64,000 bases of DNA. Source: Trichostrongylus colubriformis. Taxonomy: Eukaryota; Nematoda; Chromadorea; Rhabditida; Trichostrongylidae. The notes under the pieces were generated by a model. That model had not been told where the DNA came from and did no database searches. It saw only the letters and a program-made list of their open reading frames with translations. A program made the position numbers and the translations under genes. The stretch covers positions 49,001,551-49,065,550 of the forward strand of contig OZ022260.1 in NCBI GenBank assembly GCA_963978905.1, read 5' to 3'. Below, one piece after another: positions 1 to 12,800 of the stretch (positions are counted from its first letter, which is position 1; each line of letters opens with the position of its first letter).

Positions 1-494
1 ATGTCTATCGGAAGCAGAAGCCTAAGTCTATCATGGTTTGGGCGGGAGTGTCAGCTACCGGGCGCACTACGCTGGTTCTTGTCGAAAAAAGAACCAAGCT
101 GGATGCCGAAACTTACTTGGAGGAAGTTCTTAAGAAGTACCTGCTACCTTGTCCACTGGGCATTTCACAAAGTAGAAATGGACCCTTCAACAAGACGGCG
201 CTCCTGCACACAGCGAAATGCGGTCAGGACTGGTGCCGAACCAATCTTCCAGCCCACATACCCTTAAATGAATGGCCCGCTTGTTCGCCAGATCTCAATG
301 TTATGGACTTTTCTATTTGGGGCATCTTGGAGGAGAAGGTTTGCTCCGAACAAAGGAACAATTTGAAGGATCTGAAGTCATCGCTCAGGAAAGCTTGTAA
401 AAATATACCACAAGAGACGATTCGGGCCGCAGTATAGGCGTATCTCAAGCGTTTAAGGGCAGTCATCGCGGCAAAAGGAGGGCACATCGAATAG
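1..494 (+). pseudogene. Broken Tc1/mariner-family transposase, C-terminal part
   Basis: The readable protein is the DDE half of a mariner transposase. It contains the block SIMVWAGVSATGRTTLV, then a WPACSPDLNVMDFSIWGILE segment carrying the last catalytic Asp, and a C-terminal tail ending KGGHIE at about 494. It is dead. The middle catalytic region (a QQDGAPAH-like motif near 190-225) lies in a different frame from its flanks, and an in-frame TAG sits at about 435. The N-terminal helix-turn-helix half lies before the window edge or is lost. The family call is from motif recognition; the frame breaks are visible directly. Confidence 0.85.
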
Positions 495-617
495 CTATCG
501 TTGATTTTAATAGATGAAGATTTGAATAAAGTTTGTGTACAATTATTTGAAATAAAATTGATTCTGAGAAAAGTTATGCTGTAAAAACAGTGCTGCACCA
601 TTTATGGATCACCCTGT
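1..617 (+). mobile_element. 3' part of a mariner element up to its right end
   Basis: After the transposase tail the sequence runs about 120 bp to a terminal-repeat-like end containing GGATCACCCTGTA, finishing at a TA dinucleotide, as expected for Tc1/mariner insertion. The left end lies outside the window, so target duplication cannot be checked. Confidence 0.7.
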
Positions 618-639
618 ATATCCTACTACATCTGGATCG

Positions 640-1113
640 CTTAAAGGAATCGTCCACGAAGAAATGAGTTTCTTTGTTACCCATATATTCATATTGTATT
701 TGTCTAATGAGGGCCGCATGCAAAGTTCCAAGCAAAAAAGTGAGAGTTCGGCTAAGATACGGCTCCCCAGATTCTCGTATCCGTAGGCGGGGCCTCCGAG
801 CATAAGCCCCGTCCCGTCGTCCGCCGTGGTCGGAGGTGCAATGGTAGAAACAGAAGGCTACGTAAACAGTCCCACTCTCTGTTCCCAACGGCGGCAGACG
901 ACAGGACGAGGCTTTTACTCGAAGGACCTGCCCATTCGGACGTACTTGGTGGTGCTGTATCTTAGCCAGATTCACTTCTTTCGTGAAATTTTGCATGAGG
1001 CCCAGCCAGATTCACTTCTTTCGTGAAATTTTGCATGAGGCCCACATTAGGCAAATATAACATAAACATATGGGTAACACAAAAATTCATTTTCCGTGTA
1101 CGATTCCTTTAAG
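640..1113. repeat. Foldback (long palindromic) element, family C, copy 1
   Basis: The left arm from 640 (cttaaaggaatcgtccac) is matched in reverse complement by the right arm ending at 1113 (cgattcctttaag). The arms stay alignable inward past a gttacccata block and a gcctcatgcaaa block. The GC-rich centre, near 800-920, is itself palindromic around a short loop. No coding capacity. Related copies lie at about 57354-57790 and 42838-43290. Confidence 0.85.
964..1043. repeat. 40-bp direct tandem duplication inside the foldback element
   Basis: The 40-mer beginning agccagattcacttctttc occurs twice back to back with no mismatch seen (964-1003 and 1004-1043). It lies in the right arm and is absent from the left arm and from the 57.3 kb copy, so it arose after insertion. 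Confidence 0.9.
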
Positions 1114-3875
1114 TATGTCTGTTGGTGTGTTTGTGCATCTGAGCGTAGATTAAGAACTCGCGTACCGGCAATAAAGGGGGCTGAATTCCATTGGTGATAT
1201 AGACGGTAGCATGAGAAACGAGAACACTGATGGTGAGTGGACGAACTGAAAGCAACCGGTAGAATCTGATAAGAAACTCCTTATGCATTTTTGTTGGTGT
1301 TATAAGGTTCAAATCGAGCAGTGACATGGAGGCTGAGACCATGACATCAATAATGGGTGATCGAAAGTGAGCACAAGTGATAAGGGGCGTCAAACAACAA
1401 GTTTTTCAGGTTCGTTACGCTTCTCTGATTGGCAGTAGAACACTGAAACTTGAGAATGTTATGTGAGGTTGAAAGGAAAAACTGATAGTGATTGGTCAGT
1501 AATAGCAACTGATTAAGCTGATAAAACCGATAATGGCCGATTATAAAGGAATAGCGGATGCAATACGACCACCACAGTCCATGTTATATTCAGTCGTAAG
1601 CACATCTCACTTGTGTTCCGATATCAGTAGGAACTAAGCGTATAGACCTCACATATCGACAGTTAGTGGATGTCTATGGGCTTGTCACAGGTAGGGTTGA
1701 TCACCCTTGCAGCGCTTATTGTCGCCCGTACTCCGTATGTGAGCACTCTAACCATGCTCCTTTACCAAAAGCAATAAAGCAAAGAAATCTACCACTGTCA
1801 AAGAATCACGATTTCCGAAAAGTGATGAGTGTCCACTATGTAGATAAGAAAGGCAACGGGGATTGCCCAACGTACCAGTGGCTGTCAGATACACATGAGA
1901 GGTAAATGATGCGTGCCGTAAAGCGAAAATCTGATTTTCCTCGGCAAGTTCCTTGCCACTGTACACAAGTGCCATACAGGTACCATATGCCATAAGACGC
2001 GCCATTGTCGCGCGTTTTGCATAGGGCAACACGACCCTGGACCGTGTGATGAAAAGGATTAGGGACACCTAAAGAGGTTAATTTGGGAGATTGAGGAATA
2101 TGAGGGATAGTTGAAGAGCGCGAAATAAGGAGAACTCAGCAATGTAACATAGAGAAAAAAAAAGAAATAAAGCAGTGAAAAAACCCAAATCTGTTCCGAA
2201 AATCCCTTTATCACTCCTTCTCTTTTACGCTCCTCAGCATTACCAGCCGGTGCGGTAGATGCAGACCGGCGATGGTCTTATTCTGCCGGCCGCGTATGTT
2301 GTTCCACGCTTGCCGGCTACTCCCACGGCGGATACGTGACAGCGCTACTCGGAGTAATAGTGAACGGAACTACCTAAGTCGCGCACTCTCAATACGATTT
2401 CGGCACCCATCACGTCTACTGAACTAGGATGCCTGTTCTTAGAGAGCATGTCTCGATCTTAAATTTCTCCTTACCCCGTACGGCACCTTTGAGGGGTACA
2501 GTTAGGGGCAATATTGGTGGTTGTTGAGAAATCCTTGGAATAAGTCACACTCATTGAAATTAAGGGTCCAAGAAACCTATTTGTAGCGGAATCCCCGTCG
2601 AAAAGCGCGTCCTCAAACTGTAGACGGCGTAACGGTTAAGGCTGACTCACTTAGTATGACAGACCCCGCCTCTAAGCAATATAATTCTTGTTTGGCTACG
2701 GAGAGAGTGGTCAAGGAGATACCGCAGTGTTCAGATATCCCTGCGCGCTTCCTCAGTCTTTTGACGACTCGGAAACATGCCAACGCAAAACTCATCCGGA
2801 CTACCCGCCTCTTGATGGATAGGTCGTTCGCGTCGAGAATCAACTGTGGAAGGGGGTCCTATTTCTCGGGTCTTCGCCCACTTCCTCCCCTTTTTCTTCA
2901 CCGTCGTATTACTGAGCACCGCGACTTTCATATTCACTACATTTTCCACTATTGGCTCGAACTCCCCCTATATCTGCCTTCAGTCACTTGCTAGATGCTA
3001 GACGATCCGGAAAAGTCGTTCAGCCCCTATGACAATCTCCACTGCAGCAGTTATGTTGTGACTAATGGTGTGTCAACACCACCAGTGCATTTACGGAAGA
3101 TCCTTTAACGAACCGATCGAACACCGAAACACCATTTTCTAGTCGCCGACAAATAACCAATTTCAATTTGATGGTTTTTCAGATCGAATCTTTGTTAAAC
3201 TTCAAGAATATATGTACAAAATGAACAAGAAACGTTCATAGACATTATCCTAAGGAGGACAACAACACAATGATTCAACGACTACATAAAAGAATTTAAA
3301 AGTAACTCGGACAACTATCTGCCTTAATGACCCATTACGATGAAATATAGACATTTGTTGAAATGAATGGGAAATTTGAAAACTGAATTGGAAGCGTAAC
3401 TGAAAAAAAGCACGAATACACTGCATATGCATTAGATTGATCACAACGACGGAATAGACGGACATGCGACGGCGAGACGCCAAGTTTCGCAGGATTGTAA
3501 AGTACAAAAAAAAAGAAAGAAGGACGATAATGATGAATGCTTTCCCAGAACCGAACTGAACAAGAGGCAGTACAACAAGTCCATAACTTCAGCAATCATC
3601 ACGAATAAGACTGACATCACAGACGGTGAACACGGACAGAAACAATAAATACTCGCAGGTAGTCACGATCACAACCGATACTGAGTTGTTGGGCACTAGA
3701 TCGTATTGGTATTGGAGAGGAAGAGTTGGAGAAGGGTGGGGGGGGGGAACAACAGCGAACGAACTAGTTCAAAAAAAAGGAACAAATATGACTGACCATA
3801 ATCGGTGAAGTGACAATTGTGCACATAGGTGAATGAACGAGGTGAGTAAGAGGGGCAGCTTACGCATGAAAGTGA
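1114..3875. other. Intergenic region downstream of TULP4
   Basis: No exon could be supported on either strand. Around 2235-2310 is a stretch with gtagatgcagaccggcga that resembles sequence near 13475-13500 and 41590-41610, suggesting an old dispersed repeat. Near 3740 is a short G run. The 3' UTR of the minus-strand TULP4 gene must lie in the upper part. Confidence 0.5.
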
Positions 3876-6800
3876 TCACTTCAGTCTTTGAGTGATACTG
3901 GCAAGAGCTACGGCGAAGGCCTGTGTGGCAGAGAATGGGCGGCGGAAGTCCAAAGTGTATGCACCACCTTCAATTCGACCAAACTGCAGCACCTGTTTCC
4001 CGTCCATCTCCACCTGGTCAAAGTATAATATCAAAATAAGTAAAAAACCAGCCTGGCAGAAATTGATTACCTGGAAGTTTTTCGCCGACTCCTGAGTGAC
4101 ACGTCCACCAAAGTCAAGCTATAAGAGAGATTATTTTAAAAAATTTTTATACCAGGTAAAGCAACAGTAAAAAACCACAGCTGAATTATGACAGTAATGA
4201 CGTCACTCCATATTAATAGTGCTTCCTACCTGATACACCTGATTATGTTCATTCCAAAAAGGTGTTTTGTTATGCATTGTGAGGATAGGTGTTGCCGCCG
4301 TCGATTTGGGCGCTGAACCCTCTCCGAGCGCGCATTTCATCTCTTCCAGGGTGCGCATTAATTGCCTAACTTCGCCTCGCACATCTCCGCTGCCTACCTA
4401 AAATTCACACATGCTTTACCATTTACCCTTTCCATAAAAGACAAAATTACCACGAACCTTCTTTTCAATTTCGTTCACCCTTCGCAGCAGTTCCTTCATC
4501 TGTGAGCGCATCTTGTTTATAGACGCACGGTCTCGCTTCTAAACACAGGTATTGAGCGGAGCAACACACAGAAGGCGGTCAAAACTGCACGATAGTGAAA
4601 AGTAACGAACAGGATTAAAGTCTGCGTGACGATGACTGAGCTGTCCTGCAATCCTTGCTAGTTTGTCGAGATGTGCTTTGATGTCATCACTGTCCCGCTG
4701 TTGGCCAGTTTTCGTCGCTGTTGACGTATTGGGAGCTGAGCTAACGGAGGTAACGGCAGATGACGTACCCGGTATCAACGGATCGCGGTCATCGACTCCA
4801 TCTGAATTAAGCCATCTTCTCTCAAAACTTTCAGACCACTAACACTTGAATTTTTCAGTGCCCTCACATAAACAAAAACAAAAAACAAAAACAGAAATGA
4901 GAGACACCCTTTCATTGAACTGTAACCTACATAATGACTATAAAGACAGCAGCATGGATAATTTGGATACTAAAGAGAGTGATAAAGCGGTAACTCCTTC
5001 CCACTTTCGTTGGTATTCACTATTCACTCTTATTCACATACCATAAATGACGCTGCGCTATTCGCAATGAAAAGCACCTGAAGAAGCGCTCATGCTTGCC
5101 GGCAGACTCCTATAGGCGCTCTTGCCACAACGTCAAGTGCTGCGTATCCGAAGGCACACATCACAGTTAGGGGGGTGGAACTGTCCTACAGAAGTTACCG
5201 GCAAAGGCAGAAGAACTATTGCTCAGGTTTTCAGCCATCGCATTTTGTTTTTATTTTTTGCTATTGTATCCAATTTCATCTTCAGAACAAACTATCTCCC
5301 TCTAAATCACCACAGACAAAAGTCTTTAGAGATGTGAGGCAGTTATATTAGGTTGTAAGGAAAGTTTTGGCCGGCTTATGAAATTTTAACTTCGAGAGAT
5401 CATAACTCGGCTCAGAGTGCATCTTTTCTCACGGAGTGAGCACCATTAGATTCGCTACACTCTTGGCAACACAGTGCATACCTACATATCTCAATTTGAT
5501 AAAGGGCTGATAATTTATATTGCGCGAAACGAAAAAAAGTCGACTTCAAATCGCCACTCTTTCTTATTCGACTGCTACTGAAGGAGCTGGCCAGATGTTT
5601 TGGGAAGTGGGGCATAGTTAGCGCTAGATCTGATGAACATGATAGACGAGTAAGGGCCTTACCCTGCAACAGCTTCAATTAGTGGAAGAGGATTTGTGAA
5701 AAATGCGCTTGCGCGGGACTGCCGTGAGAGGTCCCGCGGCACCCATTTTTTTGGATTTTTCCAAATCAAGGCCACTTGAGGTGGTCAACTGAGGTTGCTT
5801 GTTGAGGGCCAATACTTGTGGATATCCCCTGCAAATATGGACGCTCATCGCCTTCTGCCGTTTTAGTTAAAGGGATTTGATCAATTGAAAATTCGAGCGG
5901 CTTGTCCTCATTTTTGCACTTCTGAAACCAGAGACAATGTGTTCCATCCAGTGAGACACCCCCTCCTCTTGCAGTATTCACGTTTGTGGTCACCTTCGCT
6001 GGGACTCGGCTAAACAAGAACTCTTGAAGTGAAGTGATCTTAAAAGTGCCATTTTCGCAGCACTTTGAAATTTTCCTGAAAATTCGAAAACCTTGTGGCA
6101 TTCCAAATAAAACATATATTCTGAAAGAGCAACTTTTTCTCTATCTAACGAGCACAATATGTCAGCTGATTCATGTTGACGCGCTCTGATATTTAAATTT
6201 ATCTTGTGAACGCGAAAAAGCGGCCAGAACTTTCCTTACAACCTAATAGAAATTCCATTGAGAGAACCTTTCTCGAACAAATTCTTAAAAGGAAAAATGA
6301 AGGTACGACTACATTTAAAAGTGCATATTTCGAAAACATTGAAAACTGGAGCCCCATGAATGGAAGGTCCGATTCCCGGAAGTCCCAACACCGTGGTCGA
6401 CCACTTAAACAGATTGGTTCCAGTTGTTTCGACTTTCGGAACCACTTGAGCTAGGCAAATACTGCAGAAAAACAAGAAGGCAAACTGGTTTTACCTATGT
6501 ATTCTAGCGAATCGATTTCGTCATGCCACGTGCTGGTAGTACTCATCGTCTGTTCAGTGTCGTCAAGACGAGATTCAGCTCGAGCTGGTGATGACTCGTC
6601 CTTTGAGGCTGCTACCTGCAAAAAAAAAAAACCTTTTTAGAAGTGCACTGCAGTAGCAATATGCCAAATCCACCTGCGATGTTCCTTGAGACAATGACGT
6701 GCCCAGGCCTCCCGCGTCCATAGCTGCACGTAACGATGTGCACTCGGAAACGACCTTAAAATTTGCATCAGCAATGGAGTTGGGGTGCGATTCAATTGGA

Positions 6801-9800
6801 AGGAAGCTTGAAACTTTAATTTTAAGATACTGAAAGAGAGGGAGGGGTGGACAGAAGGTCAGTTGACATCATTTAATTATGCGCCCATGAACGGAAAAAT
6901 GGAAATCCACTGAAAGAATATTTCTGAGATGTTGCTCTATAAGGAGACTTCGACTCTCGTCCATAGCCCCGGTGAATTCATATCAATTGTCGATGAGCCC
7001 ACAATATCATGCTGCGCCAGCTTGGAGCAGCCGTGCAGGTTTCCAGGTGTGGGAACAAATTCTCAAGAATCGCTGGTTATTAATACGACCACGCCTTCTT
7101 CGCAGCTAATTACTTTTGCCTCGCATATGGAAAACTCACGAGTCATCGTGTTACACACATTGATCCATAAAATGAGTAAAAAACAAGTTATACAAGCAAT
7201 ATAAATGGGGCAATTTTCTTGAAGGAGTAATTCACAATTTCACAAACTTTTCAAAACATGGTCGTCTTAAACTCTAACCACGAAAAGCGGAATAGTATTG
7301 GTTATGGCAGACACCTCGCACCTCATGTGCGAAGCAACAGTAACTAGCTGCGAAAAAGGCGTGTTAGTACCAATAACCACCTTCCCAATTCTCAAAGACC
7401 AAAGCTCTGGTTTGACAATCCGAGTTTTCGCGGTCACCAGGTTCCATGATACTCTCACTAATGTCTACCTTATCAATGAAGGTGAGAGTTGAACCCCACG
7501 AGAACCGTTCATTCGACAGCTTGTGGAGAATCAAGCGTTCCATGGGATAAAAATGAAAGAAATCTAGACGAGATAAGCAAAGTACCATTGCTACAAAAGT
7601 CGAAATGCCGAGGAGCCTTACCCCTTTCTCTAAGTCACATTAAACAGAGTTCACAGTGAATAACCGTGTTCAACACATTAGATGCAACTGCGTAGTTATC
7701 GTCGATTATGTCAAATAGCAGAATAAGTTGGAAAAAAGGAAGGTAAACGTACTCTGTCAAAAAAGGCCCGTTCTTCATGCGTCAATCCATCGTCATCCCG
7801 AAACCGTTGTTGCGAAACGAGAGCAGCAAAGTCGTCTACTTCTACTTCGCTCGTTGCTGGCGAAGTGCATGATGATACCGTATGACCGTTCGATGCTTTA
7901 AAAAAATGATTGATACTTTCATATGAGCTGGAGAAAAAGAATAGAGCGAAACCTGATCGATCTTGCAGCCCTCCTAATACTGCCATATCAATCGTCATCT
8001 GCCGTGGTTGCAGGTGAAGCACTGACGTCTTATACACAACCTGAACAAGCTTTTAGTAACGGTGTCCCAAACAGCACAGTCTCTCCTCAATCGTAAAAGG
8101 TGAATGGATTATAAAATAGCTACTACTGTGCCACTGCACAAAGCGCTACCGGCCTGAATAAATGGCATGAATATAACCCTCAATAAACTCAACAGCCCAC
8201 AGAAACTGAAAACTATTGAAATGGACTGCCAGCTTTTGAAAGGAAGTTTCCGTAAGTTGAGCTTGCTTTTTTTGACAATGTGGGTTGTGATAAATTAAGC
8301 CGCAGTCACCACCCGCAACCCATGCTCGCTGAATCTGCTACCGCATCGTCTGGAGTACGCGTAGGCTGGGACTGAGTAGCTGTGAATAGAGTGGAGGAGA
8401 GCGTGCAAAAGGGATGGAAAAATAGACCACCCAAGTGAGCGTCCACAAGAAGTGATGAACTGCCATGGAATCCAGACACGCCGTTCCGATGGATCAGAAG
8501 CTACCCGAAAGTGAGACACGGTCAAAACTGCGTCAGCAGAAGCAACTGCGTGAACACTGGCAACACGGTTCAGTCCTTGCCCGAACTACAAGGGACTCTA
8601 AAATTTTGATGGCACCAAATTAGGTTTTTTACCAATCGGTTTCATCTTCCGAAATTCGAAACTGATCTCAAAAACTCGAACTTGACAACGAGAGCATATT
8701 GCGCTGCAATGGCTTTGTCGGAAGCGAACATAACTAATTAAGACGAGTCAGACGTAACAGAAAGAAATAACGAACGGATTCAATTACGAAAGGTTTAGCT
8801 GCTCACATGGTGCTTTTTAAGCATGCAACGTAGAATTGATTGCTCATTTTCAACATTTTTCTCCAGCTTCTCACGTAGATGCAAATAAAAAGACTGGGGC
8901 TCTGTTGTCCATATGCTATGCTAAGGGCAAATGGAATGCGGAAGTCGAATTCGCACTGGGGAGACTACCTTTCAACTACGAAGTGAACTTGTTTTGCGTC
9001 ACTCAAACATAAGAATTTTGTTTCCCAAAAATGCTCCTACCGATAGCTGCTGTCCTCCCTTTTTGAGAGTTATCTACAGTAGCCTGGACCATGTATACGC
9101 GTAGCGCTCGCTAAATGGCAAACATTCCTATGAGAGTGCAGCTTCCGCGAAGTGGAAAATGAATGCATTCATCTGTTCATTCACTGATGTGAAGAATATG
9201 TTATTGTCTCTTCTAATCTCGATTAAAAAGGCATGAAAAAAATTCACAGCTGGCAAATAGTGAGAAGGGCGGGACCAACCTGGCCAAGGAAATCAGGGAG
9301 GTGTCTTGGCGACATGGAAGTGATACTGAATCGTGTGCACCACACATTGGACGAGACCTGCACCAGTCTGAGATCCGGTCGAGGAGGTCGAACATGCCTG
9401 AAGGAAGTCAGTTTATAAAAATTTTCAGCATGAAACAAGCCATTCATTCCACACCTTCCTTAAACACAGGGATTTGTATATAAAACAGCATCCAAGAGCA
9501 GCCGAGGCCATTGTTGTTTACCCAAACGAAACTTTGAACGCTTACTCGCCCATGATTAGGCAGGACGGAGCCCTCATTGATAAACCTTTCATTATCAAGT
9601 TTACTGCTAATAAGATTCAGACTGATTACTACTTCTAAACAATTGCTATCGACTTGGTACACAGCCGAACCCAGAAAAGCCTAAGCAAACACATGATCTC
9701 ATCATTGAATAAAAAAAACGGTTTCTCCATGAACTGTAGAGAAGTGAATCTTGAAAGCCATAAAAAACAACGCACAGAACCATACCTCGACATAAGTGCC

Positions 9801-12800
9801 CTGAGTTGTCTTTTGCTTCTTCTCCACAGCGAATTACGCCCATTAGATGTGCGTGGGATAATGGAAAGATCCTCTGGAAAGAAATAATAGTTAAATCACA
9901 GAAAAAAGTGACTGGAACACTGATGGCGATTCATTACAATGATGTCAGAGCGAGAGGCAATGATATTGAAATATGCTACTTCAAAGCAAAGAGACGGAGA
10001 AAAAGCAGGAGATAGGCCAGGTTTCCAGACGTGCACTGCGGAACGTGAAATTAAGCTGCTGCATTTGTCGAGATTATTGTTTTTTCAGAAGTCCACAATC
10101 ATATTTCGTCTGTTGCGAAGCAAGCTATTACGAGAAAAACTCAATTGCAGAAACGACCCTTACCGCTTCAATTACTACTAAAATGTAACCGCCCCTTTAT
10201 CATCCTTTATCATAAACGTTTGTTTGTTATAATTAACGAAAAAAAAATCACAAAGAACACCTCCCTTACACTAGAAAATTCCTGTGAATCACAAGCCAGT
10301 TAAGCCAAGTAGGGTGAATTGTAAAGCAGGTGTAAGCCATTTTACATGAACCCTCGGCATTCGGTTGCATTCAGTACATCAATGGACATAAAGTTACGGA
10401 AAGTCTCAAGAGCCCGAATGGATCAATATTTTATCGACAATCACGGATCCGAACCGGCTTCTCAAAAGTGACTTCTTTCGCAGGCAATGCACGAGGCACT
10501 GAAAAACCGACAGACCCTAAACTCATAAATCCACAGAAAACGAGTCTTTACGAGTCCGAAGAAGATAATTTGCGTAGTTTCGGGGATCCAAATACCAGAC
10601 AAAGTTCTCTTGCAATATTAAATGAAAATCTGACCAGATAAAACAATCTCGAACGCTTCCTTTTCTATCACGTTACTCGGACATGCTAAAAGTGAAGTCA
10701 ATATTTTTTCAAAAAGCATTACTGCTATTGGCCAGCGCCAGCAATCGCTTTGAAAATTTCATGAAAGACTTTCACTGGCACGCTAAACAGACTGCGCATG
10801 AGGAAATTTTCTCGTGCCGAATTGCCAACTACCTACTCGAAAATCAAATTGAATAACCCGAATGATGACGCACTCCACTTCTCTACTTCCTGATAACGAG
10901 GGCAGTTCACAGACGACGTGCATTCAAACAAATTTCACCTACTTCCTGAATTACCCTCATTTCCTACACTTTGTTTTCCTATCCTATTTGTAGTGGAGGA
11001 CCTAAAAGTAGGTAATAGCATGATGTCATGTATTTACGTACCATGACGTCAATCACGAGTCAGAAGCGATGTTCTCTACTGATTGAATCGAAAGTACCTC
11101 GACAGGGCAGAAACGAATTCCAGTATTGAATAAGATACCCCCACATGACTCTCCGTCCCACCTGTGCGGCAGCTCTCAGAATCTATCGATTCGGGAAGTT
11201 CAATCAGGAACCTGTTTGATGCGGGTGATCGAAATCAACGTGACAATCATCTGGCGTAAAACCAGAAGTTATGCGAATCGATTAGCCACCGCGCCATCCC
11301 AGCAAGTGAAAGTGGAAGAGTGAATGAAAGTGAACACGACCAGTCTTCCGTGGAACAGACATCATTTGATTAAACCCTAATTAGCACGCAGCACCAGATA
11401 GTTGAGTCTCGAAGTTCACATATTGTCGAGCAAGGATAAGTCCATTCGGCTACCCTCCAATCGAGCGTTAGCCTTGTCTCAAATTCGAGATTATCAAATA
11501 GAAGAACTAGAACAATATCAGCAGAGACAACATAGAACTAGAATAATATCAGCAGAGACAACATCAGGCAAAAACCTTAAAACGGCGAAAATGCGACCTA
11601 GAATACACATATCCCCATGCGAATGAGCCACTGAACAAACATCGACGAGTAGGTAGCTGACATTACATGAAGTCAGATTTGATTAGATGACAATTAAAAG
11701 GATGATCATCTTATTCACTAGCCACACACTGAGCCTGAACATGCAATTTTCCCCATCGCCGTGCTAACGCTATAAATGGCAACGACCCTGAATTAATACT
11801 CACACCGGCTTGGTGCACTTTTTCCACCTTCTTTTATATGAGGGCCCCAAAGTCTATAAAAATACAATTATTTCCAATAATTAGGTTCTACAAAACTGGA
11901 GTACGCACCAAATATCATGTGCCCCGAATAATAAACAAGTTAATGAAGGGATGTGACCAGTTACATATGTTCGCAGTAGAGAGACGCCGGCTAAGACAAT
12001 AGATCGAAGAGCAGTCATTATTCTGATCTTAGCACAATATCTGTGCAACCAAACCTACTAACTTTTTAGGCCAAAGGTGATATCTGCTGCCTTCCCATTG
12101 TCTAACCCTGTGCTCTAAAAAATATCACGTATGGCACTAGTAAAAAGCTTGTTCCAACTCCGAACTTTACGAGAAGTCCTTTCCAGTTGAGGAAGTTCAA
12201 TTTGTTGAAGGAATGAAGGGTAAAAATTGAACTGCATTGTAATAGACAAAAACGATTGGCGAAGTCAGAGAATTTCAACGAAACTTCCCTCCCTAGGTCT
12301 AGACTAGAATACGTATTCTATCCTCCTACATTAACATCTGTCAAAGCATCTGCCTCATCTGCTTAAGCCTGAGCATAGGGACAGAAAGGAGCCTCGACGT
12401 CGGTGAAAATTCTGCGTCTCCCCCCCCTGACTTAATTGACCCGGCATTAGTGTTAAAGACACCTGAGGAGGTGACTTTGGTCGACTGTAGCTAACGGAAG
12501 CATAAGGAATTCACTGCGCGCACGGCGCTATATCTGCTCAAACTTTGGCAGGAAAATGATCCCTACCCCGTTCTCCGAAGCCAAGCAAAAATGCACGTTC
12601 GACTGTGCAAATTAATGATTGTAGGATAGCATAGAAAAGACAACAACGCAAAAATAGGACCCTTTCCGATTGATTAGCTCCTATAACACTACATAGCACC
12701 ACTATCTCGCATCTACTCAGCACCTTGACAGGATTTACTTCGCAGAAGAAGTTCGCCTAAATTTTATAGTTGTGCTACCGGGTAGGTGACGAGGAGTGCT

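Noticed and set aside
7929..7952. Possible 25-bp mini-intron (gtttcgctc...ctccag) in the TULP4 exon 7753-8040
   Set aside because: Too short for a nematode intron, and removing it would shift the frame that ends at the good donor GTACGT with phase matching the next exon.
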